Source of the DNA: Henckelia pumila
Lineage: Eukaryota > Streptophyta > Magnoliopsida > Lamiales > Gesneriaceae
Assembly: GCF_033568475.1 (NCBI RefSeq)
Contig: NW_027331831.1
Span: 12,338,001 to 12,402,000 of the forward strand
DNA: 64,000 nucleotides
Direction: 5' to 3'
The notes under the pieces: model-generated
Seen by the model: only the letters and a program-made list of their open reading frames with translations
Database searches by the model: none
What the model was told of the DNA's origin: nothing
Part shown: positions 47,401 to 57,803 of the stretch, piece by piece
How positions within the stretch are numbered: the first letter of the stretch is position 1
How the letters are laid out: each line of letters begins with the position of its first letter
Made by a program: the position numbers and the translations under genes

Positions 47401-47648
47401 GAAGAAAATGTACCATCTCTTTTGAGACTTTCGGTCTCAATTTGGACCCCTTGAATCCTCATTTGATACAGATGGTTCTCCCAGGTATGGAGCAGTCAAC
47501 ACATAGAATACCTTTGCAATGGTTAAAAGATATTTCATCTTCAAACTCCAACGTTTGTAGTTCAAGCCATTCAATTTCTCCAATTTTTCTCCATCGCCGA
47601 GTTGCGCTTTCAAGACAGATTTCATTGTAGATTTAATACCTTAAAAAT
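44497..47648 (-). pseudogene. Outer copia gag-pol, main segment
   Basis: On the minus strand: gag start MKSVLKAQLGDGEKLEKLNGLNYKRWSLKM (47535-47625), then an internal gag deletion, and a basic region with a CYVCGKPNHYARECRY knuckle (about 47225-47275). Protease-adjacent and integrase sequence (FWHFRLGHVGINAMNRM, HIDICDNKNYLTRGGKRYFITFIDDYSKFTYVYLL, RSDRGGEYLS, NGVAKRKNRSLME) fills 45846-47048. RT (DVKTAFLNGDLEEKIYIYQPEGY, 45228-45755; [12 protein letters not shown], 44547-45074) and the start of RNase H ([21 protein letters not shown], about 44497-44580) follow. Stops or shifts fall near 44546, 45227, 45843 and 47049-47240. Together with 34057-34998 it forms one element split by the young copia. 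Confidence 0.92.
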
Positions 47649-48160
47649 TGTTGAATAAAAATGGGAAATTAAATTTGTATATAGGTTAGGCACACCAAAA
47701 TTGATGCTTTCTTTAAAGGTATTAATTCCTCCCACAAATGATGTAAATGGTTCTCAAGGAATTAACCTTCTAGGATACAAAACCTATAATCACCAAAATT
47801 CGAAGTTTACACTCCCTCGAATTTTCAGAGCAAGAAAGCACACTTATTTTATCGAAGTATAACACGAAAAAAAAATATATCAAACCAAAGCTTTGCTTCT
47901 CTGCTTTTTTTAAGGTTTTCTGTTAATTTTTCTTAGTTAGTCTTTTCTTAATTATATAGTTTACTAATCAATGCCATGAAAAGACACGAAGACCTATTTG
48001 GAATGACTCAGCAAAAAGGCACCGCTTAAATTGAAAAGAAGCATCGTTCCATTTAAATTTGGAAACCAATTCTTTTGAATTTTAAATTTTAAACGGTTTG
48101 TTATTTATATTCTATATTATTTAATTATTATTATATGTAAATATATTAAAATATACAACA
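47649..48160 (-). repeat. 5' LTR of the outer copia element
   Basis: 512 bp partner of 33561-34056, with several indels and substitutions, so this element is clearly older than the one nested in it. The inner edge has a decayed primer-site-like ggtattaaatc (minus). Confidence 0.88.
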
Positions 48161-48165
48161 ATGAT

Positions 48166-50400
48166 GTATACATAACTCTAACTGGGGAGTTATTTGTACC
48201 TATGGAACTTTAGTATTTGCTATGAATATTTCCAGGAAATGTGTTTTTAGAGAATAAGAACTCATATGAAACGGTCGATCTCATTGGTAAATTTTGAACT
48301 TAGTTTTTATTTGCCTTTCATGCAAAGTTTTTATTTTTTTATACAAAATATATTATTTTTCATTGTAAATCATATAAATTATGTCTACCTGTTTCATAGA
48401 TATAAATTCGTGAAATCGTCACACAAAACTTACGCCTTTGATAAATGAGTTGAGAATAAAAACAATATTTAGTTATATATTTACAAGAGAATTTTTTCCC
48501 TCGTGCAGATATCATGTCATATCAGAGTATATTGGATTCTATTTTTTTTTTTTTTTGACGGAAGTATATTGGATTCTAAAGTCTCTAGATTCTATATAAT
48601 TTTTTGAAATATATTATAATATAATAATAGATTTATTTTTGGGGTGATAAAATGTCGAATATTAAATAATATCTATTTTTGGGAAGGTAAAAGTGGTTTT
48701 TTTTTTGAAATAGGAAGATAAAAGTTAATTAAAAAATTATATTTGGGAAAGAATTTTGGAATAATACTAATATCATTATTTTTGAAAAAAAAAAATTACA
48801 GATACAATTAATGAATAGCAGTGATATTTTTATCTATAAAATATCTATTTTTGGGAAGGTAAAAGTGGTTTTTTTTTTTTGAAATAGGAAGATAAAAGTT
48901 AATTAAAAAATTATATTTGGGAAAGAATTTTGGAATAATACTAATATCATTATTTTTAAAAAAAAAATTACAGATACAATTAATGAATAGCAGTGATATT
49001 TTTATCTATAAAATAAATATGAAAAATTGACAATTCTTCGATAATAATAAATTACTTGAACTGCTTATATATTATATTTTTATGAAAAATATCGAATTGT
49101 TTCTTCATCATATTCATGGTCGTCATGGACCACGGTCGGTGGCCTGTTGGCCGATTTCTGATGGGATCGATTCCACATAGATATCTTGGGATGAGATTAG
49201 AAATTAACATATGAAAGCCCAATTGATTTGGGCCTAAAACGGGCTGATTTCAGAATGACATTACGAATTTTGTTTGAAATTGAAAAATATTATTGAGAGA
49301 GAAAATCTACCAAAAGTATGTATATCTTTTCTATAATAATTATAGTAGATATCATGCAAGTAACTAACTTTTAATTAATTGATGAAACTTGAGATAAAAT
49401 TACGATTATATCCTAATTTAATTAGTAACAAAACCAAAATTATTAGAAAAATTAGTCATTTTATACGGTCTCACTTGTTTTTTAATCATTAGATATTATC
49501 TTATTTTTTAAAATGACACCGCTATCTTTGTTTATATTTTAAATTTTTACATGCATTAGATAGTTATCATTCTTAAACTTTTGAATATCTAATTATAATG
49601 TGAGTTCTAAAAATAACATGAAAATTAATTAATATAAAAAAAGTTATGTATATGCACGCATCGCGTGCAAAAGATGCTAGTCAGAAATAAAAGAAGACGT
49701 ACGTTTCAATAAAAAAAAATGAAATAATCACATTAAGAATTAATATCAGCAGTTCTCCATCAAATTTTTAATTTTATTAAGCACGTCTTTAAGTGGTCTT
49801 TAGATTCAACACAAAAAATATTATGATACAATCTCACGAGTCGAAAATATTATTTTTTGCTGAAAACACGAATCGGATCAATCCGTTCACGGATATAAAT
49901 ATGTGAAACCGTCTCTACGAAATGATATGAGATAAACTCTCTTATTTAAATTTAAATGTAAATCGAACAAAATAATGTAGAATATAAAATAATAATGATA
50001 TATAATGTGGTAGAATGTGAAGATAAGTTTAACAAAATATAATTTGAGAAAGAATTTTATAATAAACTGTCAATGATTTTTCCCCACATACTGCATATAG
50101 GTTGTGCGGATATTTTTATGACATGTTTTAAAGTCTTAATATTTAAGACTTTAAGTCATGTCATAAAAAGATCACCGTACAGATTAATCTAACTTTATGT
50201 TACTTTTTAAATTATCACTTTGTTCCAGTAATAAAAAATAAATAAAAGAATCATAGAATGCTAGCTGTAGTAATTTATAACTATTTTTTTAAAAAAATAA
50301 TCGGAGATATTAATTAAGCTACAAAATATTTAATTTCAATCGACCACTTACTTATAAGTTATATAGATAATAAGTCATGAATATACCGACAGCATCAGTC
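48166..50400. other. AT-rich intergenic region
   Basis: I find no gene. It holds the 172-bp tandem duplication at 48669-49012, decayed gagac-type dispersed repeats (about 48395-48430 and 49826-49940) and an inverted repeat at 50119-50170 (atgacatgttttaaagtctt against aagactttaagtcatgtcat). Confidence 0.6.
48669..49012. repeat. 172-bp tandem duplication
   Basis: The unit starting atatctatttttgggaaggt at 48669 repeats at 48841, differing mainly in homopolymer lengths. Non-coding. Confidence 0.9.
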
Positions 50401-50403
50401 ACG

Positions 50404-50750
50404 GTGTCAAAATGAGTTAGGCTCGTCGGATTGGCCCGCCCCACCATACAAAATTGGTGGGTTGGGTTGATAATTTTCCAACCCGCCTAAAAGGTGGGCC
50501 GGCCCGCACCGCTCCGCCTAAAGGTGGGTTGTGGTGGGTTGCGGGTTAGCCCGCAAAAATCCGCCAATTTACACGTGAACCCCGGGTTGGCCCGCCCCGT
50601 CACCTAAATTAGGTGGGTTGGGTTGATGTTTTCCCAACCCGCCTATAAAGTGGGCCGGCCGCCCCGCCCCGCCCCGCCCCACCTAATGGTGGGTTGCGAC
50701 GGGTTGTTGGCCGGCCCGCCCCGCTGGCCCGTTTTGACACCTCTAAGCAC
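50404..50750. mobile_element. GC-rich hAT-like MITE
   Basis: Ends ggtgtcaaaatgag and gcccgttttgacacc are inverted; between them are two diverged copies of a ggtgggttg / cggcccgcccc-rich block (about 50440-50560 and 50590-50720). The ends resemble non-autonomous hAT elements. I could not define a clean 8-bp duplication. Confidence 0.55.
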
Positions 50751-51188
50751 CGACAAAAACTCCTATGAAACAGTCTCAATGGTCATTTTTTTGAGACATG
50801 TCTCTTATATGGGTTATCCATTAAAAATTATTACATTTTATGCCAAAATTATTACTTATTAATATAAATATGGGTAGGGTTGACCCGCCTTATAAAATTA
50901 TGAATACATAATGATGTTGTTTATAATTGGGAAAAATCTAAATTTGATTCTTTGTGTTTGTATTCTCGTTATTTTAGTTTTTATGTTATCGAATTCCAAT
51001 TTCTTTTAAAATAGGTTTCTTACATGGCACTGTCGTGTCTAATGTCATGCATGTACACTTCCATGAAGAAAATAAAATAAAAAACTATCCCAAAACATGA
51101 TACCATATTATTATACTAAAATCACAAAAAGTTAAATATACACGAAAATCGCAACTTATCACAATATAAAACAATTAATTAAACGTGA
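50751..51188. other. 3' flank of the BIG GRAIN 1-like gene
   Basis: AT-rich. The first part (50765-50885) is another decayed gagac-type dispersed repeat; the right part likely includes the 3' untranslated region of the minus-strand gene. Confidence 0.5.
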
Positions 51189-52106
51189 TTAAACCAGAGA
51201 ACCTCTCCTGATGTTGTTCATAAGAGTTGTTTCATAAACAGGCAGACCATTTCCATGAACATGATCTAAATCATGGTTTGGTAAATCAAACAGATCCGAA
51301 CTCGAATCCGTGTCCGCTCCATCATCACTGAATTTCCTGAATCCCTTTTCTTCCGATGGATACTCATCATCATCATCAATCCAATTCACCGCAGAATAAT
51401 TATTCTTGATCCTCAATTTCTCCTCAACACTCAACGCGAAATAATCCGTGCTTATTTTGTCGAAATAAAACGCATCATGCAGGGATTTCGCCTTCAGATT
51501 CCCACCGTTTTTCGGATAAAAAAACCGCACAAATTCGTCGTCCGGTTTCGTGGGAACGTTCGAAAATCGCAGCGGAGGTGTTCTGAAACCAGAGCTCGAA
51601 CACGAATGCATGGATTTCAAGTCAGCAGCAGAAGCAGTGTCATTAGGGTTTCTTGAGTAGATCTTGCTGCTTCTTCCAATCCTTCTTCCGCCATGAAACG
51701 GGGCCGTTTGTTCGAGATCCGTAATCGCGCCGATTGATTTAGATTTACACTTGTTTGAACTCGTGTGACTGAACAATGAATTCAGGAAACCTGCGAGCCT
51801 GCCGCCTGGAGAACTCGGCTGCTTGATTTTCTTGATCTCTTTGATTTTCTTCTGATGCATTATTGCATGGCTCTGCGGAGGGATCGGACTGCGAATCATC
51901 GAGTCGAGGCGCATTCTTTCAGCTGGTCTTTGAATTTCTTCTCTGATGGATTTGTGAGGGAAAATATGGATCATATTGTAATCGTGATCTGGATTTTCAT
52001 GAACACCGGAGAAATATCGGGCCGCCTCGAAGACGTCGAGTTCCCCGGAATCATGTCTCCGGCGGAACGAGTAATTGTTAATCTTGTTAAGTTCTGTGAT
52101 CGACAT
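51189..52106 (-). CDS. BIG GRAIN 1-like protein (E-type), single exon
   Basis: 305 residues, ATG at 52104-52106. The N-terminal RRRHDSGELDVFEAARYFSG, the middle SPGGRLAGFLNSLF and the C-terminal DSSSDLFDLPNHDL...GLPVYETT blocks are the conserved segments of the BIG GRAIN 1-like family, whose plant members are membrane-associated proteins that promote auxin response and organ or grain size. It lacks a predicted transmembrane segment and is rich in Ser, Lys and Asp, consistent with a largely disordered protein. It is intronless with no breaks. A TATA-like gctataaataata (minus, about 52163-52176) lies 60-70 bp upstream of the ATG, and a MITE ends about 100 bp upstream. Family assignment is by recalled motifs. 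Confidence 0.82.
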   Translation of the reverse strand: MSITELNKINNYSFRRRHDSGELDVFEAARYFSGVHENPDHDYNMIHIFPHKSIREEIQRPAERMRLDSMIRSPIPPQSHAIMHQKKIKEIKKIKQPSSPGGRLAGFLNSLFSHTSSNKCKSKSIGAITDLEQTAPFHGGRRIGRSSKIYSRNPNDTASAADLKSMHSCSSSGFRTPPLRFSNVPTKPDDEFVRFFYPKNGGNLKAKSLHDAFYFDKISTDYFALSVEEKLRIKNNYSAVNWIDDDDEYPSEEKGFRKFSDDGADTDSSSDLFDLPNHDLDHVHGNGLPVYETTLMNNIRRGSLV

Positions 52107-52162
52107 GGTTTTAGAGTTGGGAGAATATATAAACTGTGTGAATATATGAAAGTTAGGGCATT

Positions 52163-52176
52163 TGTATATTATTTAT
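52163..52176 (-). promoter_or_regulatory. Candidate TATA box of the BIG GRAIN 1-like gene
   Basis: Minus-strand gctataaataata, with a second TATA-like tttatatattc nearer the ATG (about 52126-52136). The first is better spaced for a short leader. Confidence 0.45.
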
Positions 52177-52206
52177 AGCAAAAAAAGGTGTGAGCTTATT
52201 ATAATA

Positions 52207-52390
52207 GGGTAATGCTACATGTACACGGAGTGTTACACGTTGGCTTACACATGACACTTAAAATTACATGATTATCCCTCCAATTGATTTGAAAAAAAAT
52301 CTTTCAAAAATGCATGTAGGATAATCATGTAATTTTAAGTGTTATGTGTAAGCCAACGTGTAAGACTTCATGTACATGTAGCATTACCCA
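52207..52390. mobile_element. Palindromic MITE, 184 bp, upstream of the BIG GRAIN 1-like gene
   Basis: Terminal inverted repeats gggtaatgctacatgtaca and tgtacatgtagcattaccc extend inward (cacgttggcttacacatgacac against gtgttatgtgtaagccaacgtg), so most of the element could form one hairpin. Flanks carry ttataata (52199-52206 and 52391-52398), an 8-bp duplication as for hAT-type elements. Confidence 0.88.
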
Positions 52391-52398
52391 TTATAATA

Positions 52399-54909
52399 CA
52401 TGCATGCATGAAATTAAAAAAAAAGGCAACTCTTGTGAGTTTGTATAGTAAATTAATCCGACTACAATTGACTCAATGCAACATATATAAAAATTTGCAT
52501 GCAATTTTTTTTTTAAGAAAACTTATGATTATAATGTCTTCTTGTAACATGTAAAAAAACACCATTTGTAAAATCAACAGAAATTAAAACCCCATGTTTT
52601 AAAAACTAGCCATATTAAAACCCTTTTACCAGAGGCCAGCAATTATTCCACGTTGGCAATCATGTCTCAATAATTACACCACCTTAGTTTTCAACTCATA
52701 ATATAACCTTATAACCATGATATCAATTGTAATATCCAGCTTTTACCATTTAACAAGATAAAACGACAAATGTTGTATTCTATAGTCTATACTCTATACT
52801 GTCCTTCCATGATTGGATCTTAAATTATGGGTTTTTATCTAAGTGACAAGCCTATATATATATAAAAAATTGTCTAAAACAAAATTTTTAGAGAAAACCT
52901 ATAAAAATAATTAGCTGTTCGACTTTTGTCGGCCTGAGAAATGGAAATGAGCTAGGTGCTTCAATGACCAAGATTAATGAGTTTGTAGGGTCATTTTAAA
53001 AAAAAAAAAATTATGGCAATAATGAAATCCACTCATAATGATTCTTTTGTTTTTTGACGAACTCATAATGATTCTTTTGTATGACTTTATAAGAGACACA
53101 ATTATTTATTTCTTTAATTGTCATTTGGTTTAAGGGAACCTACACGTGATATTGGGGGTGTGGGGGAGAATGAAAAACATAGCTTTTTATCCCTTATCCT
53201 GTTTCAAATTTAAAAGGTTGTCTTGTAATGTGGGAAGAAAAGAATCAAACCCCTTTTTTGCCCTTGAATTCTCATCCTCTTGGTGGGGATTAATGTAGGC
53301 TATCAAGTGGAGTTGGAGTTGGATAATTTCGTACCATACCATGATGTACGTTGTTCCCAAAATATAATTTATACAAAATAATTAATATATATAATTGGAT
53401 ACTTTGATTGAAAATCAATCATTTCATGTAAATTTAATTAGCCACAAGTTAAATTTCCCAATAATCTCAAAAGTTGAGAGATCCCTAGTTGACAAAATAA
53501 TTGCACGATATTGACGAATAAATTTAGGGGAGACAAGTGAATTTTGGTACTGTAAGTTAACGTATATGAATTCTTTTCTCTTATGATTGGTCAAAATTTG
53601 GTTTTAATGCAATAAATTGTTAAATTTATTAATAATACCTCTACGTAAATCGAATATAACAATAATATTTAGCACATGTACAATATCAGCAACAACGCCG
53701 AGCGTCATACTAAATATCACTCTGGCAAAAGTTTAACAAAAATTCTAGAAAAAGCCAATTTAGAGGGTTTTAGCTGTAAGTTGTTTTGTAAAACTTATAA
53801 GCTTTTCTAATTTATTTGGCAACAATTTGGTCAATTAGATAATTTATAAGAAGCTGTCAAAATAAGTTGTTTGATTGCTTATAATCTGTTATTTAAAAAG
53901 TTGGGATGACCCTACTTTTTTTTTAAAAAAAAATCTTGTTTTAAAATTTTATTTTTTTCAAAATAGCCTCGTATATTTTCATAAATCTCCAATCTTCTTC
54001 CCAATAAATATTAAATATTTTTTTTAAAAAAATAGATTCCCGAAAATTATCAATTTTTTAACTTATAAATTCTTTTTAATAAGTTCGATCAAACACCTTC
54101 TTATTATATCAATTAGACCAAATTTTAACCAGTACAATGGATCTTCTTATAAATGTATATCCTCCTTGCCAATTTTCTAACGTAGTTGGTAGGCATAAAG
54201 TTAATTTCAATGGACGTAGTTTTTCCACATGCGTTACCCTATAATTTCTTAGGCGTTAGGTTTTGTATTCTTGACAATATTTTGAATATTAAAAGCAAAA
54301 GAAGACACTTTGAGGATGGGCGAGATCAAAATTGTGAACCAGAGAAAAAGAGAATCCCAAAAGTAGACTTTATCAAGATTTTTTATTTGAAATTAAGCCA
54401 CCATTGTTGCAGCTGAGAATGGCCCCATTTTTTGTCGCAAAGATGGGAAAAATGGCCAACATGATCCAAAACTTTCTCAATCTTAGAAAAAAGGGTTGAT
54501 CCGAACGAGACTTCATCACACATGAGTTAGAGGCTCAATATTAACTCCCGAAAACTTTCTTGATCTTGATCCCATCCTTACGGGTTTATGCCTTGAAAAA
54601 GATCGAGTTTTGTTCTCTACCTAAGTTAACTAGTATCAGTACATTCATGGGTAGGATGTACTAGTTCAAAGTTATAGTCGATACGTATCCTAAAAATTTG
54701 AATTAAATTTATTTTTTTTCAGTTTTCTCGATTACTAGGGAGTATAGAAATTCACATTGTTCTAAAAAAAAAAAAACCGTATTGTTGCAAAGGTAAAATC
54801 TACTTTTTTTAAAAAAAAAAAATTAAAAGATTATTTTTGAGGGGCGGGACCAACCCGAGCCTCCAAAGAGATACAACTATGGCTTGATATACTCATATAC
54901 CTGTAACTG
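52399..54909. other. AT-rich intergenic region
   Basis: I find no gene. There are scattered homopolymer runs, a short direct repeat (actcataatgattcttttgt at about 53030 and 53061) and inverted runs in 53750-54080 (aacttataagctt, aagctgtcaaa) that may be a decayed transposon. Confidence 0.55.
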
Positions 54910-55556
54910 TGTTGGAATTCAACTCATTTTGGATTCAACAATTCAACTCAAATTTGATGGCTACCAAACTTGATACCATTCACATTGTCATGGTTTCACA
55001 CATTACCTAACATCCAAAATCTTGCCTATAAATACACCCCAAAATCATTGTTTCAAATCATCCCAAGAAATCTAAAAAATACAAGCAATAAATAGTGTTT
55101 TTTGTAGCCTAGTCATTTAGATAAATTTTAGTATGCTCTGTGGTTGCGGCGATGTCCGATCTTTCACATCAAAAAAATTTTTCTATGTGATTAGATTTGT
55201 GTGAGTTCCATTTGTAAAGTGAGATTGAGTGTGTTATCCAAGAATTATTATTCTTGAAGTTCTTGGTATCCCCTAAGTTGTTCTAGGGAGTGTTGTTGTT
55301 ATCTCCTATTATTCTAGGAATGTGTTGTACCCATTATTGATATAGTGGAGATTTTCTTGGTGGACTTAGATCCCATGGTTTTTTCCTAATTTGGGTTTTC
55401 CACGTAAAAATCCTTGTGTCGTTTTTTTCGTGCTTATTATCTTGATTGATATTGATATCATGGAAACACTTTGATCCGATAGTATCACTGAAGGGAAAAA
55501 GAGTCAAAAGCTTCCGCTACATAAAAGTCAATTAATTTTGGCTATCTTTCCCAACA
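54910..55556 (+). repeat. 5' LTR of a TNT1-like copia element
   Basis: 647 bp, starts tgttggaattcaactc and ends ttcccaaca; TATA-like cctataaatacacc at about 55024. It is followed by a primer site tggtatcaaag (55559-55569). The partner LTR is not in the window because a gypsy element cuts the copia near 57.8 kb. Confidence 0.88.
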
Positions 55557-55578
55557 AGTGGTATCAAAGACACGTCCA

Positions 55579-57780
55579 ATGGAGGAGCCCTTTGGAGGGA
55601 TGTTGAAACTGAACGGGTCAAACTATTCCATTTGGAAGGCAAGCATGCTGGATCTGCTATATTGCAAAGATTTGTACTTGCCCTTGAGTGGTGATGAAGC
55701 CAAGCCAGAAAATCAATCAAATGAAGAATGGATTATACTACATCGAAAAACTGTCGGCTACATACGACGTTTTATCGAACATAGTATCTTTCATCACTTT
55801 GAAAACGAAGATAAAGCTGATGCTCTATGGAGAAAAATTAAAGCTATGTTTGAGAGGAAGAATGCCTTAAACAAAGCCTCAATTATCAGAAGTATCGCAC
55901 GACTCAGATACAAAGAATGAGCAAATATGACGGAGCACCTAAATACTTATCAGGGTTTAATCAACAAATCTGCCACCATGAAGATTGCCCTAGATGATGA
56001 AGTTACATCCTTGTTACTACTGAGCTCTTTGCCAGATAGTTGGGATACTCTTGTGGTATCGCTCAGTAATTCTGATCTTGATGGAAAAATGACATTACAA
56101 ACAGCCAAAGATTGCCTTCTCACTGAAGAGTCTAGAAGAAAAGAGCAAGAATATAACTTTGAAACCAAGGCATTGGTCACAGAAACGGCTGATAATCGAG
56201 GATGAAGTTACACCAGAGGTCCTCATAAAGGAAGAGACAAATCCAGGGGGAAGTCTAAGACCAGAAAAGAATTCAAGTGTCATTATTGTGGAGGTCCAAA
56301 CCATTACGAAAGAGAATGCAGGAAAAAGAAGAGAGATCAAAGGAATGGTACAAAGTCAGAAGAGAAAGACACAAATGCAGTTACATCTGATGGAGATATT
56401 ATCATTTTTGGCGATGAAGCATGTTTCAACGTATCATACCAACAAACTGATTGGATTATTGATTCTGGAGCTTCATATCATATCACTCCACACAGAGATA
56501 TGTTTGCGTCCTACTCAAGTGGAAACTTTGGAAAAGTTAGAATGGTCAATCAAGGTATGACAGAAGTCATTGGTATGGGGAGCATTGTCTTGGAGACAGA
56601 TACAGGATCTCGTCTCACTCTCAAAGAAGTTCGCCATGTTCCAGATATTCGACTTAATATCATTTCTGCTGGAAAGCTTGATGATGAAGGTTGTTTCAGT
56701 CACTTTGGAGAAGGAAAATGGAAACTCATCAAAGGTTCTCTCATTATCGCTAAAGGTATGAAGCAAAACTCTCTCTATCTGATGCAGGCTAAGGTATCCA
56801 GCGGAGAGGTTAATGTGTCTACAAAGAATTCCACCATTGAATTATGACACAGGAGACTTGGCCATATAAGACAAAAAGGAATGGAAACTTTGGCTAGAAA
56901 GAAACTCCTACCTGAAGTATCTGGTATGCACTTGGAAACTTGTGTTGATTGTTTAGCTGGAAAACAACACAAAGTTGCATTTCAAAGTTTTTCTCCATCT
57001 AGAAAAACTCAACGCTTGGATTTAGTGCACACAGACTTGTGCTATATGAAAGATAGAACTCTCGGCGGTGCTCTATATTTCGTGACCTTTATCGATGATT
57101 TCTCCCGAAAGGTCTGGTGCTTTGCGTTAAAATCTAAAGATCATGTTCTTGAGATCTTTAAGAATTTTCACGCAAAAGTTGAAAGAGAAACTGGAATGAA
57201 GTTGAAATGTGTTCGCGCGGACAATGGTGGCGAATACAGGGGTCCATTTGAGCAATATTGCTCAACTCATGAAATCAGGCTTGAGAAAAGTGTTCCAAAA
57301 ACACCTCAGCACAATGGTGTGGCTGAAAGAATGAACAGAATAATTTGTGAGAGAATAAAGTGCATGTTATCTCAGTCCAAACTGCCCAATTCCTTTTGGG
57401 GTGAAGCTATGAGAACTGCAATTGATTTGGTCAACCTTTCTCCATCAGCTCCGTTAGATGGTGATGTTCCTAACAGAGTTTGGTTTGGAAAAGATGTCTC
57501 CTACAAACACTTAAGAATGTTTGGATGCAAAGCCTTTGTTCATATTCCAAAAGATCAAAGATTCAAGCTTGATGATAAATCCAAAAGGTGCATATTTTTG
57601 GGTTATGGCCATGAAGAGTTCGGATATCGACTATGAGATCCAGTAAATCAAAAGATTGTTAGAAGCCGAGATGTTGTATTTATTGAAGATGAGATTGGTT
57701 GTGATGTTGAACACAATAAAGAATCACAACCATCCAGTTCAGAAATCCCAGTTAATCTAGATCATGTTCGTTCCGAGTAC
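55579..57780 (+). pseudogene. TNT1-like copia gag - protease - integrase, truncated
   Basis: One frame from ATG 55579. Gag (GMLKLNGSNYSIWKASMLDLLYCKDLYLPL; LLLLSSLPDSWDTLVVSLS), knuckle CHYCGGPNHYEREC (about 56280-56325) and protease WIIDSGASYHIT (about 56453) come first. Integrase follows: RRLGHIRQKG; CVDCLAGKQHKVAF; DLVHTDLCY; FVTFIDDFSRKVWCF; RADNGGEYRG; HNGVAERMNR (56850-57340). Nonsense codons: TGA 55918, TGA 56203, TGA 56845, TGA 57634; I see no frameshift. Similarity ends near 57780 before RT, where gypsy LTR sequence begins; RT and RNase H may lie beyond the window on the far side of that gypsy. Confidence 0.93.
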
Positions 57781-57803
57781 TAATCTCTCATTTCCAACTC
57801 AAT

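Noticed and set aside
33556..48165. Target site duplication for the outer copia element
   Set aside because: The flanking five bases are aatat and atgat, which do not match; old mutation or rearrangement is possible but no duplication can be claimed.
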